This document shows positions 1 through 7,345 of a stretch of 64,000 bases of DNA, piece by piece. This stretch comes from Latilactobacillus sakei (GTDB lineage Bacteria > Bacillota > Bacilli > Lactobacillales > Lactobacillaceae), in assembly GCA_002953655.1 (NCBI GenBank), contig CP025839.1:620001-684000 (forward strand). The letters run 5' to 3'. Both the position numbers and the translations under genes were made by a program. Numbering within the stretch: position 1 is the stretch's first letter; each line of letters starts with the position of its first letter. The notes below the pieces were generated by a model. It was not told the DNA's origin. It saw only the letters and a program-made list of their open reading frames with translations, and did no database searches.

Positions 1-306
1 CTTTGTTTGCTGGGCATTAGCATTTCGTTTTTAAATGATGATAATCAAATTCAGTTGGCAGCGAATTTACTCGCATTTCCACTGGCAATTTTAAGCGGTC
101 TTTGGTGGCCGTTAGCGCTGATGCCTAAACAGGTACAAGTCATTGGTCGTCACTTACCGGTTTATCCAATTAATCAAATCGCGCAATCAATCGTCTTAAA
201 AAAGACGGTTCACTTCGCAGATTATGGCGTAACGCTTGGTTGGACTGTGATATTAGTTGGGCTTGTCGTATACTTAAATCATCATCAAAAGGGAGCACGT
301 CATTAA
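1..306 (+). CDS. ABC-2 type transporter permease, C-terminal part
   Basis: The reading frame is open from the first base, so the 5' end lies outside the window; about 101 residues are visible. Two hydrophobic segments can be seen (around LLAFPLAILSGLWWPLALMP and WTVILVGLVVYL), followed by a short basic tail. The motif of a hydrophobic stretch ending in WWPLALMP and then a segment reading LPVYPINQIAQ is what I know from the last two helices of ABC-2 family export permeases. It is directly coupled (stop TAA overlapping the next start ATG) to a sensor kinase and regulator gene, the usual arrangement of an ABC exporter with a NarL-type two-component system. Substrate unknown. Confidence 0.75.
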   Translation, partial: LCLLGISISFLNDDNQIQLAANLLAFPLAILSGLWWPLALMPKQVQVIGRHLPVYPINQIAQSIVLKKTVHFADYGVTLGWTVILVGLVVYLNHHQKGARH

Positions 307-1433
307 TGTCTTTTTTTAAACGTTACATTGCAATGCCCCAACAATACGGTCTTTTCCCGTATGTTTGGTTACTCTTTTTACTTTTCCCAATCGCCTATTC
401 GTTTCCGTTTAAAACATTGCGGCAACAGGTCATTATAGGGTTGGTGCTTATTTTTGTGATCGCGTACCGCAATAGTTATGTCGCCACTACCTATCGACCA
501 TTTTGGTTGTTGCTCCAAATGGTGGTGAGTGCGATTCTTGCGGTGATTGTTCAAGCGCTCTATCTCAGTATTTATACGGCCTGGGTGTTTGGCTCGATTC
601 CGATGCGCCGACGTAGTTTCTGGGGTTATTACGGGGCCTATATGCTGTCAATCTTGGTACCGACGCTTTTTCTTTACTATTATTATGGTGGTCAGATGGG
701 GCGTGATGATTGGGTTGGCTTAGCCGTCTATGGCTTATTCTGCATTTTATCTCCATTTGCAGCCGGTTCAATTCAACGTTATAATCGCAAAAATCGGCAG
801 TTAATGCAGACCAATCAACGATTGACGGAAATCATTAAACAAAATGAGCGCCAGCGAATTGCTCGTGATTTGCATGATAACTTAGGCCAATCGTTTTCGA
901 TGATTACTTTAAAAGCGGAATATGCGCGTAAATTATTGGCTAAAAAGCCGGATGCGGTGCCTGAACAACTATTGGCGATTGAACAAGCGTCCCGCCAGAA
1001 TTTAAAAATGGTGCGTGACATTGTGGCCGGCTTACGCCAAACGACAATTGCCGAAGAATTGATTAATCAAGAACGTAATCTCAGCGTAGCGGGCATCATC
1101 TTATTAACGAAGGATGAAAATCAAATTGAAGGTTTACCACAATCAAACCAACAAGTATTAGCACAATGTTTGCACGAAGCAGTGACTAATATTATTCGTT
1201 ACAGTCACGCCACGGAGTGTTACGTGACGTTTGCGCAATCGGCAACGACTTTTCAGATGACGATTCAAGATAACGGCCGAGGCTTGAAAAAGGCTGACCA
1301 GTTCAAAAGTCATGGGCTGGCAGGGATGCGTGAACGCTTGGAAGTGATTCAAGGTGAATTAACCGTTGATGGGCGCCACGGGACCACATTAACACTGACA
1401 ATGCCAATTGCCACGGAGGCAAAAAATGATTAA
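306..1433 (+). CDS. sensor histidine kinase, NarL/DesK type (HisKA_3)
   Basis: 375 residues. The first ~155 residues hold four to five hydrophobic segments, so the sensor is membrane-embedded. A HisKA_3 dimerisation domain follows, with the phospho-acceptor H190 in ERQRIARDLHDNLGQ. A HATPase domain follows, with N box around HEAVTNIIRYSHA and G box NGRGL and HGLAGMRERL. The architecture matches DesK/LiaS/YdfH-type kinases that sense membrane or envelope state. The start ATG overlaps the stop of the permease gene; a longer upstream frame has no ribosome binding site of its own. It overlaps the response regulator by 8 bp, so the three genes form one operon. The signal sensed cannot be read from the sequence. 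Confidence 0.9.
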   Translation: MSFFKRYIAMPQQYGLFPYVWLLFLLFPIAYSFPFKTLRQQVIIGLVLIFVIAYRNSYVATTYRPFWLLLQMVVSAILAVIVQALYLSIYTAWVFGSIPMRRRSFWGYYGAYMLSILVPTLFLYYYYGGQMGRDDWVGLAVYGLFCILSPFAAGSIQRYNRKNRQLMQTNQRLTEIIKQNERQRIARDLHDNLGQSFSMITLKAEYARKLLAKKPDAVPEQLLAIEQASRQNLKMVRDIVAGLRQTTIAEELINQERNLSVAGIILLTKDENQIEGLPQSNQQVLAQCLHEAVTNIIRYSHATECYVTFAQSATTFQMTIQDNGRGLKKADQFKSHGLAGMRERLEVIQGELTVDGRHGTTLTLTMPIATEAKND

Positions 1434-2031
1434 ACTTTATTTAGCAGAAGATCAACAACTTTTAAATACCGCACTAGCTGGTATTTTAGAGCTAGAAGAT
1501 GACCTAACAATGATTGGAACCGCCACTAATGGCCAAATCGCCTTGGAACAGATTGCAACCTTACAACCGGATGTCGCTTTACTGGATATCGAGATGCCGG
1601 GGTTAACGGGACTTGAAATCGCTCGACGATTGCATGAACAACAGCCACAGGTTAAGGTCATCATTTTAACGACCTTTGCTCAGACTAGTTATTTTAAACA
1701 GGCGATTAGTGCTGAAGTTGCCGCTTATCTCTTAAAAGACGGCCCTAGTGATGATTTAATCGTCGCGATTCACTCGGTGATGGCGGGCAAAACAGTCTAC
1801 GCACCAGAATTAGTGGTCGGCTTAACCAATCAACCGCAAAATCCACTTTCACAACGGGAAACCGATGTTTTGCAGGCGGTGGCCAACGGTTTGAGCAATA
1901 AAGAAGTCGCGCGCCAACTCTTCTTATCAGATGGGACCGTCCGTAATTATATGTCGATGATTCTCAGCAAATTAGCCGCCAGCAATCGGATTGAAGCAAT
2001 CCAAATTGCGCGCCATAATGGCTGGTTATAA
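1426..2031 (+). CDS. response regulator, NarL/FixJ family
   Basis: 201 residues. The receiver domain has the acidic pocket ED at residues 8-9, the phosphorylated D54 in ALLDIEMPG, the conserved T (ILTTFA) and K (LLKDGPSD). A LuxR-type HTH lies at about residues 140-200 (LSQRETDVLQAVANGLSNKE). ATG at 1426 is chosen because GGAGG lies at 1415-1419. It is the cognate partner of the overlapping kinase and probably controls the adjacent ABC exporter, as in other DesKR/LiaSR-like modules; that target is inferred from the layout only. Confidence 0.92.
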   Translation: MIKLYLAEDQQLLNTALAGILELEDDLTMIGTATNGQIALEQIATLQPDVALLDIEMPGLTGLEIARRLHEQQPQVKVIILTTFAQTSYFKQAISAEVAAYLLKDGPSDDLIVAIHSVMAGKTVYAPELVVGLTNQPQNPLSQRETDVLQAVANGLSNKEVARQLFLSDGTVRNYMSMILSKLAASNRIEAIQIARHNGWL

Positions 2032-2100
2032 CGGTCAGACTTTAAAATTGCATCGCAGTCGTTAATTGACTATGCTTGCAAGCATAAAGGAGGCGTTAAT

Positions 2101-2427
2101 ATGAGTTTAGAAAACCTGCATAAATGGGCATTTTTCTATTTTTCACCCGCATTTTCACCGGAACAAAATACCGTTATTAATCGCAATCAGGCTGGGACCT
2201 GTGAAATGATTACGGTCGGTTTTGATCCAAGTGCTAAAACGGATGGCTCGGTGATTGAACTTGCCGTACAATTGAAGGCAGAAGGGGTTCAGTTTATCGA
2301 ACTTTGTGGTGGTTTTGGGCCAACTTGGACGACTAAAATTAATGAAGCATTGAACTACGAAATACCGGTGGGCGCGGTTATGTATGGCCCTGAATTCCGC
2401 CAACCATTATTTGAAATTATGCAATAA
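2101..2427 (+). CDS. DUF6506 family protein
   Basis: 108-residue soluble protein without signal peptide. It carries the stretch VQFIELCGGFGPTWTTKI followed by a glycine-rich VGAVMYGPEF, which I associate with the DUF6506 family of small proteins of unknown function. It has an AAAGGAGG ribosome binding site and is followed by a strong hairpin terminator, so it is transcribed as a short unit, possibly by read-through from the two-component operon 70 bp upstream. Function unknown. Confidence 0.6.
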   Translation: MSLENLHKWAFFYFSPAFSPEQNTVINRNQAGTCEMITVGFDPSAKTDGSVIELAVQLKAEGVQFIELCGGFGPTWTTKINEALNYEIPVGAVMYGPEFRQPLFEIMQ

Positions 2428-2440
2428 AACGGTTCCAAGC

Positions 2441-2478
2441 AGAGACTTACCTGAAAATCGCAGATAAGTCTCTTTTTT
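2441..2478 (+). terminator. rho-independent terminator
   Basis: A 9-bp stem (AGAGACTTA at 2441-2449 pairing with TAAGTCTCT at 2465-2473) is followed by a T run. It ends the DUF6506 transcript. Confidence 0.85.
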
Positions 2479-2490
2479 GAGTCTTTTTAA

Positions 2491-2519
2491 TTAACTTTCT
2501 GGGTGCTGTTCGGTATAAT
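2491..2519 (+). promoter_or_regulatory. promoter of the oppA-like gene
   Basis: A -35-like TTAACT at 2491-2496 and a perfect TATAAT at 2514-2519 are separated by 17 bp. They lie 32 bp before the start codon of the peptide-binding protein and just after the preceding terminator. Confidence 0.6.
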
Positions 2520-2550
2520 TCACTTATAAATTGTAAGAAGGAGGGATACG

Positions 2551-4191
2551 ATGTTAAAGAAGCGACGAACATTCATCATCGGATTGGGGGCTGCACTATT
2601 ATGTAGTCTGTTCTTAATCCTCAATGTTGCTAATGTGCAGGCCAAACAAGTTTTACAGTTAGGCGCACAGGCGCCGCTTGATACGATCGATATCTCGACT
2701 TCAACGGGTTACGGTCAAACTGGTAATATTTACGAAGGTTTATACCGACTCGGCAAAAAAGGTAAAATTGAAGCGGGCTTAGCAAAGCGTAGCCAAGTTT
2801 CAGAAGATGGGTTAACGTGGACTTTTAAAATTAGAAAAGCACAATTTAGTAATGGGGATCCAATTCGGGCGCAAGATTTTGTTTATGCTTGGCAACGGAC
2901 GATTAAACCAACGACTAAATCGCCTTACACGAACCTATTTAGTAATATCAAAAACGCTCCAGCGATTGCGGATGGCAAATTAGATCCAAAGCAATTAGGG
3001 GTCAAGGCTTTAGATAAACACACGCTACAAGTGACGTTAACCAAACCGGTTGCCTACATGAAGACCTTGATGGCTTACCCATTATTTGCGCCACAAGATC
3101 AAAAGGTGATTGAAAAGTACGGCAAGAAATACGCGACAAAATCAAAATACATGGTTTACTCGGGACCATTTACGCTTAAAGGTTGGTCTGGGACCAGTGA
3201 AGAATGGCAGTTCAAGAAAAATCCGCACTATTGGGATCATCAGAAAGTGAAATTAAGTGCGGTTAAATTTACGGTGTTGGAAAATACCAGCACGGCGTTA
3301 TATCTCTATCAAGACGGGCGCTTAGATTTAACCCAACTCGATAATCAACAAGTTGAAAATTATAGTCGTAATCGCGATTTCAAGCGTTATCCATATGCGC
3401 AAACTTACTTCTTAAAATATAATTTCAACAGTGACAATCAACCGGTCAAGCATATTTTGAACAATCAAGATGCGCGTCTGGCACTATCCTTGGCGATTAA
3501 TCGGAAGACAATGAACAACCGCCTCTATGGCTTTAAAACAAATCCGGTCACGGGCTTTGTCGCCTCTGGTTTAGCCAACTCACCCGTTAAAAAGGTCGAC
3601 TTTGCCAAATCACAAGCCGTGCCACATACGGTCGATTACGAACCGAAACTGGCCAAAGAATATTGGCAAAAGGCGCTAAAAGCCACCGGGATGAAGAAGG
3701 TGACACTCTCATTAACAGTTGATAGTGATGATCCGAATACATCTTATGTCAGCCAGTATTTAAAAGGACAATTGGAAGAAATCTTACCAGGCTTCCAGCT
3801 CAACTTAAGAACGGTGCCTAGCCAAGTTGCAAGCAGTCGCGATCACGAGGGCGACTATGATATCTTATTATCCGCTTGGGGGGCCGATTTCAAAGATCCA
3901 ATTTCATTCTTAGAAATCATGCTACCAGGAGCGGCCAATAATACTGGTGGTTTCAAGAATGCGGCTTACCAAAAAGCCGTTGATTTAGCCACGAATCAAG
4001 ATGCCAATGACCCAAGTCAACGTTGGGCTGATATGGTCGAGGCAGCACAAGTCTTGAACCGCACACAAAGCTTGACACCGCTATACCAAAATGAAACGGG
4101 TTATCTCCAAAATCCGAAGGTCAAAGGGATTATCCATAATACCGCTGGGACCCAGTGGAGTTATAAGACCGCCTATATTAAGGGGCAATAA
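2551..4191 (+). CDS. oligopeptide ABC transporter substrate-binding protein (OppA family, SBP_bac_5)
   Basis: 546 residues. It starts with a basic N-terminus and a hydrophobic signal sequence ending near NVANVQAKQ. The family signatures are clear: the N-terminal LGAQAPLDTIDIS, the NIYEGLYRLGKKG segment, EDGLTWTFKIRK and DPISFLEIM near the C-terminus. The protein would bind peptides outside the membrane for an Opp-type importer, but no opp permease or ATPase gene is adjacent, so it is a stand-alone receptor. One oddity is the absence of an obvious lipobox: the only early cysteine (ALLCSL) lacks the usual A/G before it, so it may be anchored by an uncleaved signal or secreted. GGAGG lies before the ATG. 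Confidence 0.88.
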   Translation: MLKKRRTFIIGLGAALLCSLFLILNVANVQAKQVLQLGAQAPLDTIDISTSTGYGQTGNIYEGLYRLGKKGKIEAGLAKRSQVSEDGLTWTFKIRKAQFSNGDPIRAQDFVYAWQRTIKPTTKSPYTNLFSNIKNAPAIADGKLDPKQLGVKALDKHTLQVTLTKPVAYMKTLMAYPLFAPQDQKVIEKYGKKYATKSKYMVYSGPFTLKGWSGTSEEWQFKKNPHYWDHQKVKLSAVKFTVLENTSTALYLYQDGRLDLTQLDNQQVENYSRNRDFKRYPYAQTYFLKYNFNSDNQPVKHILNNQDARLALSLAINRKTMNNRLYGFKTNPVTGFVASGLANSPVKKVDFAKSQAVPHTVDYEPKLAKEYWQKALKATGMKKVTLSLTVDSDDPNTSYVSQYLKGQLEEILPGFQLNLRTVPSQVASSRDHEGDYDILLSAWGADFKDPISFLEIMLPGAANNTGGFKNAAYQKAVDLATNQDANDPSQRWADMVEAAQVLNRTQSLTPLYQNETGYLQNPKVKGIIHNTAGTQWSYKTAYIKGQ

Positions 4192-4270
4192 GCCACCAAA
4201 CAGATTATTATTGTTTCAAGTGGCGCTATGCTAAAGTAAGGGTATCCAATTCAGAAAGAGGGTATTTTAA

Positions 4271-4678
4271 ATGGCAAAGCAATATGAAACAACGATGATT
4301 AATGAAGGTGGCCGAAACGGGTTCGTTTACGACCCAGAAAAATCAACGAAGTATGTGATTAAAGCGCCGGGGACAGATAAAACTGGTAAGAGTACCAACC
4401 CGGAACAACTTTTCGCCGCTGGCTACAGTTCATGTTTTAACAGTGCCTTGGAACTCGTTTTAAGTCAGGATCAGATTAAAGCTGAAACGACGGTTAAAGC
4501 AACAGTCTCACTTTATAATGATGGTCCCGCAGATTTCTATATCGGGGTTGAACTTGTCGGTCATATTGAAGGCCTCTCGCCAGAAGATACGAAGCGCTAC
4601 CTCGAAAAAGCTCACGAAGTTTGCCCATACTCTAAGGCAACACGTGGTAATATCGACGTTAAAATTGATGTCATGTAA
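4271..4678 (+). CDS. ohr: organic hydroperoxide resistance protein (Ohr/OsmC family peroxiredoxin)
   Basis: 135 residues, normal for Ohr. The peroxidatic cysteine C55 lies in AAGYSSCFNSAL and the resolving cysteine C118 in AHEVCPYSKATRGN, the two hallmark motifs of the Ohr branch of the OsmC fold. The enzyme reduces organic hydroperoxides in the cytoplasm, using lipoylated proteins in characterised members. Ribosome binding site AGAGGG lies 8-10 bp before the ATG. It is monocistronic, with its own perfect terminator downstream. A MarR-type gene follows 400 bp later; MarR-type OhrR often regulates ohr, but that gene leads the surface operon and the terminator separates them. Confidence 0.92.
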   Translation: MAKQYETTMINEGGRNGFVYDPEKSTKYVIKAPGTDKTGKSTNPEQLFAAGYSSCFNSALELVLSQDQIKAETTVKATVSLYNDGPADFYIGVELVGHIEGLSPEDTKRYLEKAHEVCPYSKATRGNIDVKIDVM

Positions 4679-4690
4679 TTTAAAAATAAA

Positions 4691-4735
4691 AAGTTCTCTA
4701 GCAATCCATATGTTGATTGCTAGAGAACTTTTTTT
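4691..4735 (+). terminator. rho-independent terminator after ohr
   Basis: A perfect 16-bp inverted repeat (4691-4706 with 4715-4730) with an 8-nt loop is followed by a T run interrupted by one G. Confidence 0.93.
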
Positions 4736-4840
4736 GTTTTTAATTAAGTACTTAAATCACAATAGGATTATTATTTTTAATTTTAAGATAACGTTTTAAT
4801 TATAGGACTTTTAAATAAAGTCAATGATATTAAGTGAAAT

Positions 4841-5044
4841 CGCAACTTGTGAGTTGTGAACTTCTCAATAAATCTAGTTTATCCTATTGTTTAATTTTGC
4901 GCAAGATGATTTTTGCATTTTTTTAAAAATCCTGTCGTTATAAGGTGTTAAGCGCATACGTTGTGTAAGGTATAAAAATTTTCATAATAAATAATTTGCA
5001 CGATATAAGAATTTATATTTCAAACCATAACTCACGAGTTATGG
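4841..5044. promoter_or_regulatory. two candidate MarR operator palindromes in the AT-rich leader of the surface operon
   Basis: The 398-bp gap between ohr and the MarR-type gene is AT-rich and holds no gene. Two related 18-bp palindromes lie in it: 4841-4858 (core AACT-nnnn-AGTT) and 5026-5043, the centre of a perfect 9-bp-arm repeat CCATAACTC-AC-GAGTTATGG at 5025-5044. The second lies 33 bp before the GTG of the MarR-type gene. Dyads of this size in front of a marR gene are typical autoregulatory sites; binding is inferred. Confidence 0.5.
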
Positions 5045-5076
5045 GTAACTCTGTTAGGTATTTTGGAGGTGGTAAA

Positions 5077-5487
5077 GTGCAATTTTTTAGTAAGTTATTT
5101 GAATTAAAGAAAGAGATTGATCAATTTTACAAGGCGGAGTTAGAGCGCTTTGATATTACCGATACGCAATTCTTCTTGTTAACTTATATTGATAGTGTGG
5201 AGCTTGCTAGCCCCACCAAGCTTTCAGGAATTTTTAATATCAGTACGCCAGCAATTTCACGTCTTTGTCGGGAATTAGAAAATAAACGACTCATTGAACG
5301 TTTCCGTGATAGTGGTATTCAAGCTGATTATCGCCTGGTATTCATTCGTTTAACACCAGCAGGGCGACATAAATTGGTAGCAGTTAACCAAGCATTAGAC
5401 GACTTAATCAACGCAACTGAAGAAGATGCAATGGTCCATAAACTGGATGCTAGTCGCGCATTGATTAACACACTACAACTTAGTTAG
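5077..5487 (+). CDS. MarR-type winged-helix transcriptional regulator
   Basis: 136 residues starting at GTG 5077, chosen because TTTTGGAGGT sits 8 bp upstream; the longer frame starting at 4996 has no ribosome binding site and crosses the palindrome. A MarR-like core is visible: LTYIDSVELASPTKLSG, recognition helix STPAISRLCRELENKR, then the wing with IERFRDSGIQADYRLVFIRLTPAGR. It is the first gene of a run of co-directional, closely spaced genes ending with the DUF916 protein, so it probably controls the cell-surface cluster and itself through the palindromes upstream. The ligand is unknown. Confidence 0.8.
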   Translation: MQFFSKLFELKKEIDQFYKAELERFDITDTQFFLLTYIDSVELASPTKLSGIFNISTPAISRLCRELENKRLIERFRDSGIQADYRLVFIRLTPAGRHKLVAVNQALDDLINATEEDAMVHKLDASRALINTLQLS

Positions 5488-5515
5488 CATTAGAAATTTG
5501 TCAGGAGAATGAAGA

Positions 5516-5995
5516 ATGGAAGCTATTAATATCGAAGAAATTGAAGCATTAGATATAGAAGTGAAACGAATTATTGCAGAGCTACAAGCTGAAAAAGATA
5601 AGAATCAAGTCTTGATGACTGAAAATAATCAATTACGTCAAAAAGTGACCGAAACTGATCAATACCGGCATAAGGCTGAACAGTTAGCCCATGAAGTCCG
5701 TCATTTAAAAACACAAGGGCAAAGCAATATCTCAGAACTTAATAGCCAAGATATCTCAGAAATTATGGTCGCTGCCAAAGTCGCCGCTAACCAAATGGTC
5801 AAAAAAGCTGAAAAAGAAGCGCGCGATTATGAATTAACTAAAAGAGCAGCGCTTGAAACCGTTAAGGCTGAAGCGGATGTCTTTCAAACTAATTTGTTGA
5901 AGGTGAAAGCCCAAATCGAAAATGATTTGACGGCTTGGATGACGCGTATTGATGAAATTGCGCAAGTACCCACATCGACTGAACAGGAACACTAA
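5516..5995 (+). CDS. DivIVA-like coiled-coil protein
   Basis: 159 residues, strongly charged, with heptad patterns from about residue 10 to 70 and again 85-140. The central stretch SEIMVAAKVAANQMVKKAEK and the following EARDYELTKRAAL resemble the C-terminal coiled coil of DivIVA/GpsB proteins. No signal peptide or membrane segment. It lies 28 bp after the regulator and 15 bp before the next gene. A role as a cytoplasmic scaffold for the surface-protein machinery encoded downstream is inferred from context only. Confidence 0.55.
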   Translation: MEAINIEEIEALDIEVKRIIAELQAEKDKNQVLMTENNQLRQKVTETDQYRHKAEQLAHEVRHLKTQGQSNISELNSQDISEIMVAAKVAANQMVKKAEKEARDYELTKRAALETVKAEADVFQTNLLKVKAQIENDLTAWMTRIDEIAQVPTSTEQEH

Positions 5996-6010
5996 TAGAT
6001 GGGATGAAGA

Positions 6011-6838
6011 ATGATGATTAAACTATATCGCGGAGCGACTCCTGTTGAACGTGAGGATCAGGTAGCATTCGAGAATGATCCAGAACAAATCATTAAGACC
6101 TATAAAAAAATTATTGCCAAATACGCTAGTACACTACCGAGTCCCAAAATCTACGTCCAGTACTTAGAAATGCGTTACTATTTCGAAGTCGATGTTACAG
6201 GACATGCACGGGTACCGGTTCGCCGAGTTGTTCGTTTGTTGAAGAGTGCCTTTCCCCAATTTATTTGGACGCGGGTTGTTGAACACGCCGACAATCGTTA
6301 TCGACTGGAATTCGTGCCGGTTTCTTGGTCGTATAGTGATTCGATCGATGCCGAACAAGTTTTAACTGCCGCGATTGCGGAAATGGGTTATGGCCAAAAT
6401 GAATTATATGAGAGTATCAAGCAACAAATGGCGACGCTTTTTTTCGAACTATTTGATTTTGAACAAGCGGTGATGCGCCAAAAACCACAACAAGAAATTG
6501 TCGTTCCAAAGAAGGTTAGAACAATGAGTAAGCGTAATAGCGAACAAGATAACATAAGTGTAGCCGAAGAACCAGAACAGCCTATTATTGATCGGGAAGT
6601 AGCGCTGCAAGAAAAGATTAAGGATTTACTGGGTAAGTTATATGGCACTAAGGAAACGCAACAACCTACTGAAGAAATAAAAGAAGAAGCAAAAGTAGTA
6701 CAAATTAGGCCGACTAGACTTAAGGAACAAAAGAGTGAACAGGTTACGCCCAATATTAAGGCACCAGTAGTATCGGAATCTGTGGGGGCGTTACTTGCCA
6801 AAATAAAAAAAAAAATCGCTCCTATCACGAAACAGTAA
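6011..6838 (+). CDS. protein of unknown function with basic C-terminal linker; may be the 5' part of a signal peptidase fusion
   Basis: 275 residues, soluble, not recognised. Residues 1-150 look like a compact domain (KIYVQYLEMRYYFEVDVTG, then RLEFVPVSWSYSD). Residues 165-275 are low-complexity, rich in E, K, Q, T and P, like an extended linker. The zero-frame ends with KIKKKIAPITKQ. Near its end the gene contains 11 consecutive A (6805-6815). A -1 shift there reads through into the signal peptidase frame (KKNRSYHETVSLRQVRLKKQ, then the membrane segment) without a stop. Either this is two genes, or one gene of about 435 codons whose last third is reached by slippage, or one broken by a homopolymer indel. 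An internal ATG at 6524 could also initiate. Confidence 0.6.
   Translation: MMIKLYRGATPVEREDQVAFENDPEQIIKTYKKIIAKYASTLPSPKIYVQYLEMRYYFEVDVTGHARVPVRRVVRLLKSAFPQFIWTRVVEHADNRYRLEFVPVSWSYSDSIDAEQVLTAAIAEMGYGQNELYESIKQQMATLFFELFDFEQAVMRQKPQQEIVVPKKVRTMSKRNSEQDNISVAEEPEQPIIDREVALQEKIKDLLGKLYGTKETQQPTEEIKEEAKVVQIRPTRLKEQKSEQVTPNIKAPVVSESVGALLAKIKKKIAPITKQ
6805..6815 (+). other. A11 slippery tract joining two open frames
   Basis: Eleven A in a row lie 23 bp before the stop of the upstream frame. The -1 frame is open from well before this tract to the end of the signal peptidase. Runs of nine or more A are established sites of RNA polymerase and ribosome slippage. Use of this one is inferred. Confidence 0.6.
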
Positions 6839-6867
6839 GTTTAAGGCAAGTTCGACTTAAAAAACAA

Positions 6868-7329
6868 TTGATTTTAGGCGGTGTCAGTCTCGCAGTGGTT
6901 ATTTCACTAGTTTTGTCGCTTGCTCAGTTTTTCGAAATCGCAAGCGTTGATGGCCAGTCAATGCAGCCAACTTTTCGGAATAATGAAATGGTTGTAATCG
7001 TGAAGAATCCCACAAAATTAACACGTGGTGATGTGATCGCTTTAAATGTACCTAGTATGGCAGATAAAACATTTATCAAGCGAATTATTGGGTTACCAGG
7101 AGATACCGTTTATGCTAGCGGCGGTACTTTATACATTAACGATAAGCCGATTGAACGTCTTGCCAAACAAGGACCGACACCCAAGTTTAGCTTATTAACG
7201 AGTACCGGGCAGACTATCGTTCCTGACAAAAAATTATTTGTATTAGGAGATAATCGCCAAAATTCAACTGATAGCCGTACTTTTGGATTTGTTGATTACG
7301 ATGACATTATTGGAAAAGTTGGTCTATAG
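6868..7329 (+). CDS. lepB: signal peptidase I (S26 family)
   Basis: Taking TTG 6868 as start gives 153 residues: one transmembrane helix (residues 5-22), the catalytic serine S31 in VDGQSMQPTF, the lysine K71 in DKTFIKRIIGLPGD, and box E LGDNRQNSTDSRTFG. All catalytic elements are present, so this is a complete periplasm-facing peptidase domain that would process the secreted proteins encoded next to it. The start is doubtful: the only purine-rich stretch (AAGGCAAG, 6844-6850) is about 18 bp away from the TTG, and the cytoplasmic N-terminal segment normal for the family is missing unless the frame is entered from the upstream gene through the A11 tract. It is a second, surface-cluster-dedicated type of signal peptidase by context. 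Confidence 0.85.
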   Translation: MILGGVSLAVVISLVLSLAQFFEIASVDGQSMQPTFRNNEMVVIVKNPTKLTRGDVIALNVPSMADKTFIKRIIGLPGDTVYASGGTLYINDKPIERLAKQGPTPKFSLLTSTGQTIVPDKKLFVLGDNRQNSTDSRTFGFVDYDDIIGKVGL

Positions 7330-7345
7330 GAGGAAAAATGAAAAA

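Noticed and set aside
6388-6828. A 146-codon minus-strand frame opposite the basic linker protein.
   Set aside because: Ser/Cys-rich product typical of antisense to a low-complexity Glu/Lys/Gln region; no ribosome binding site.
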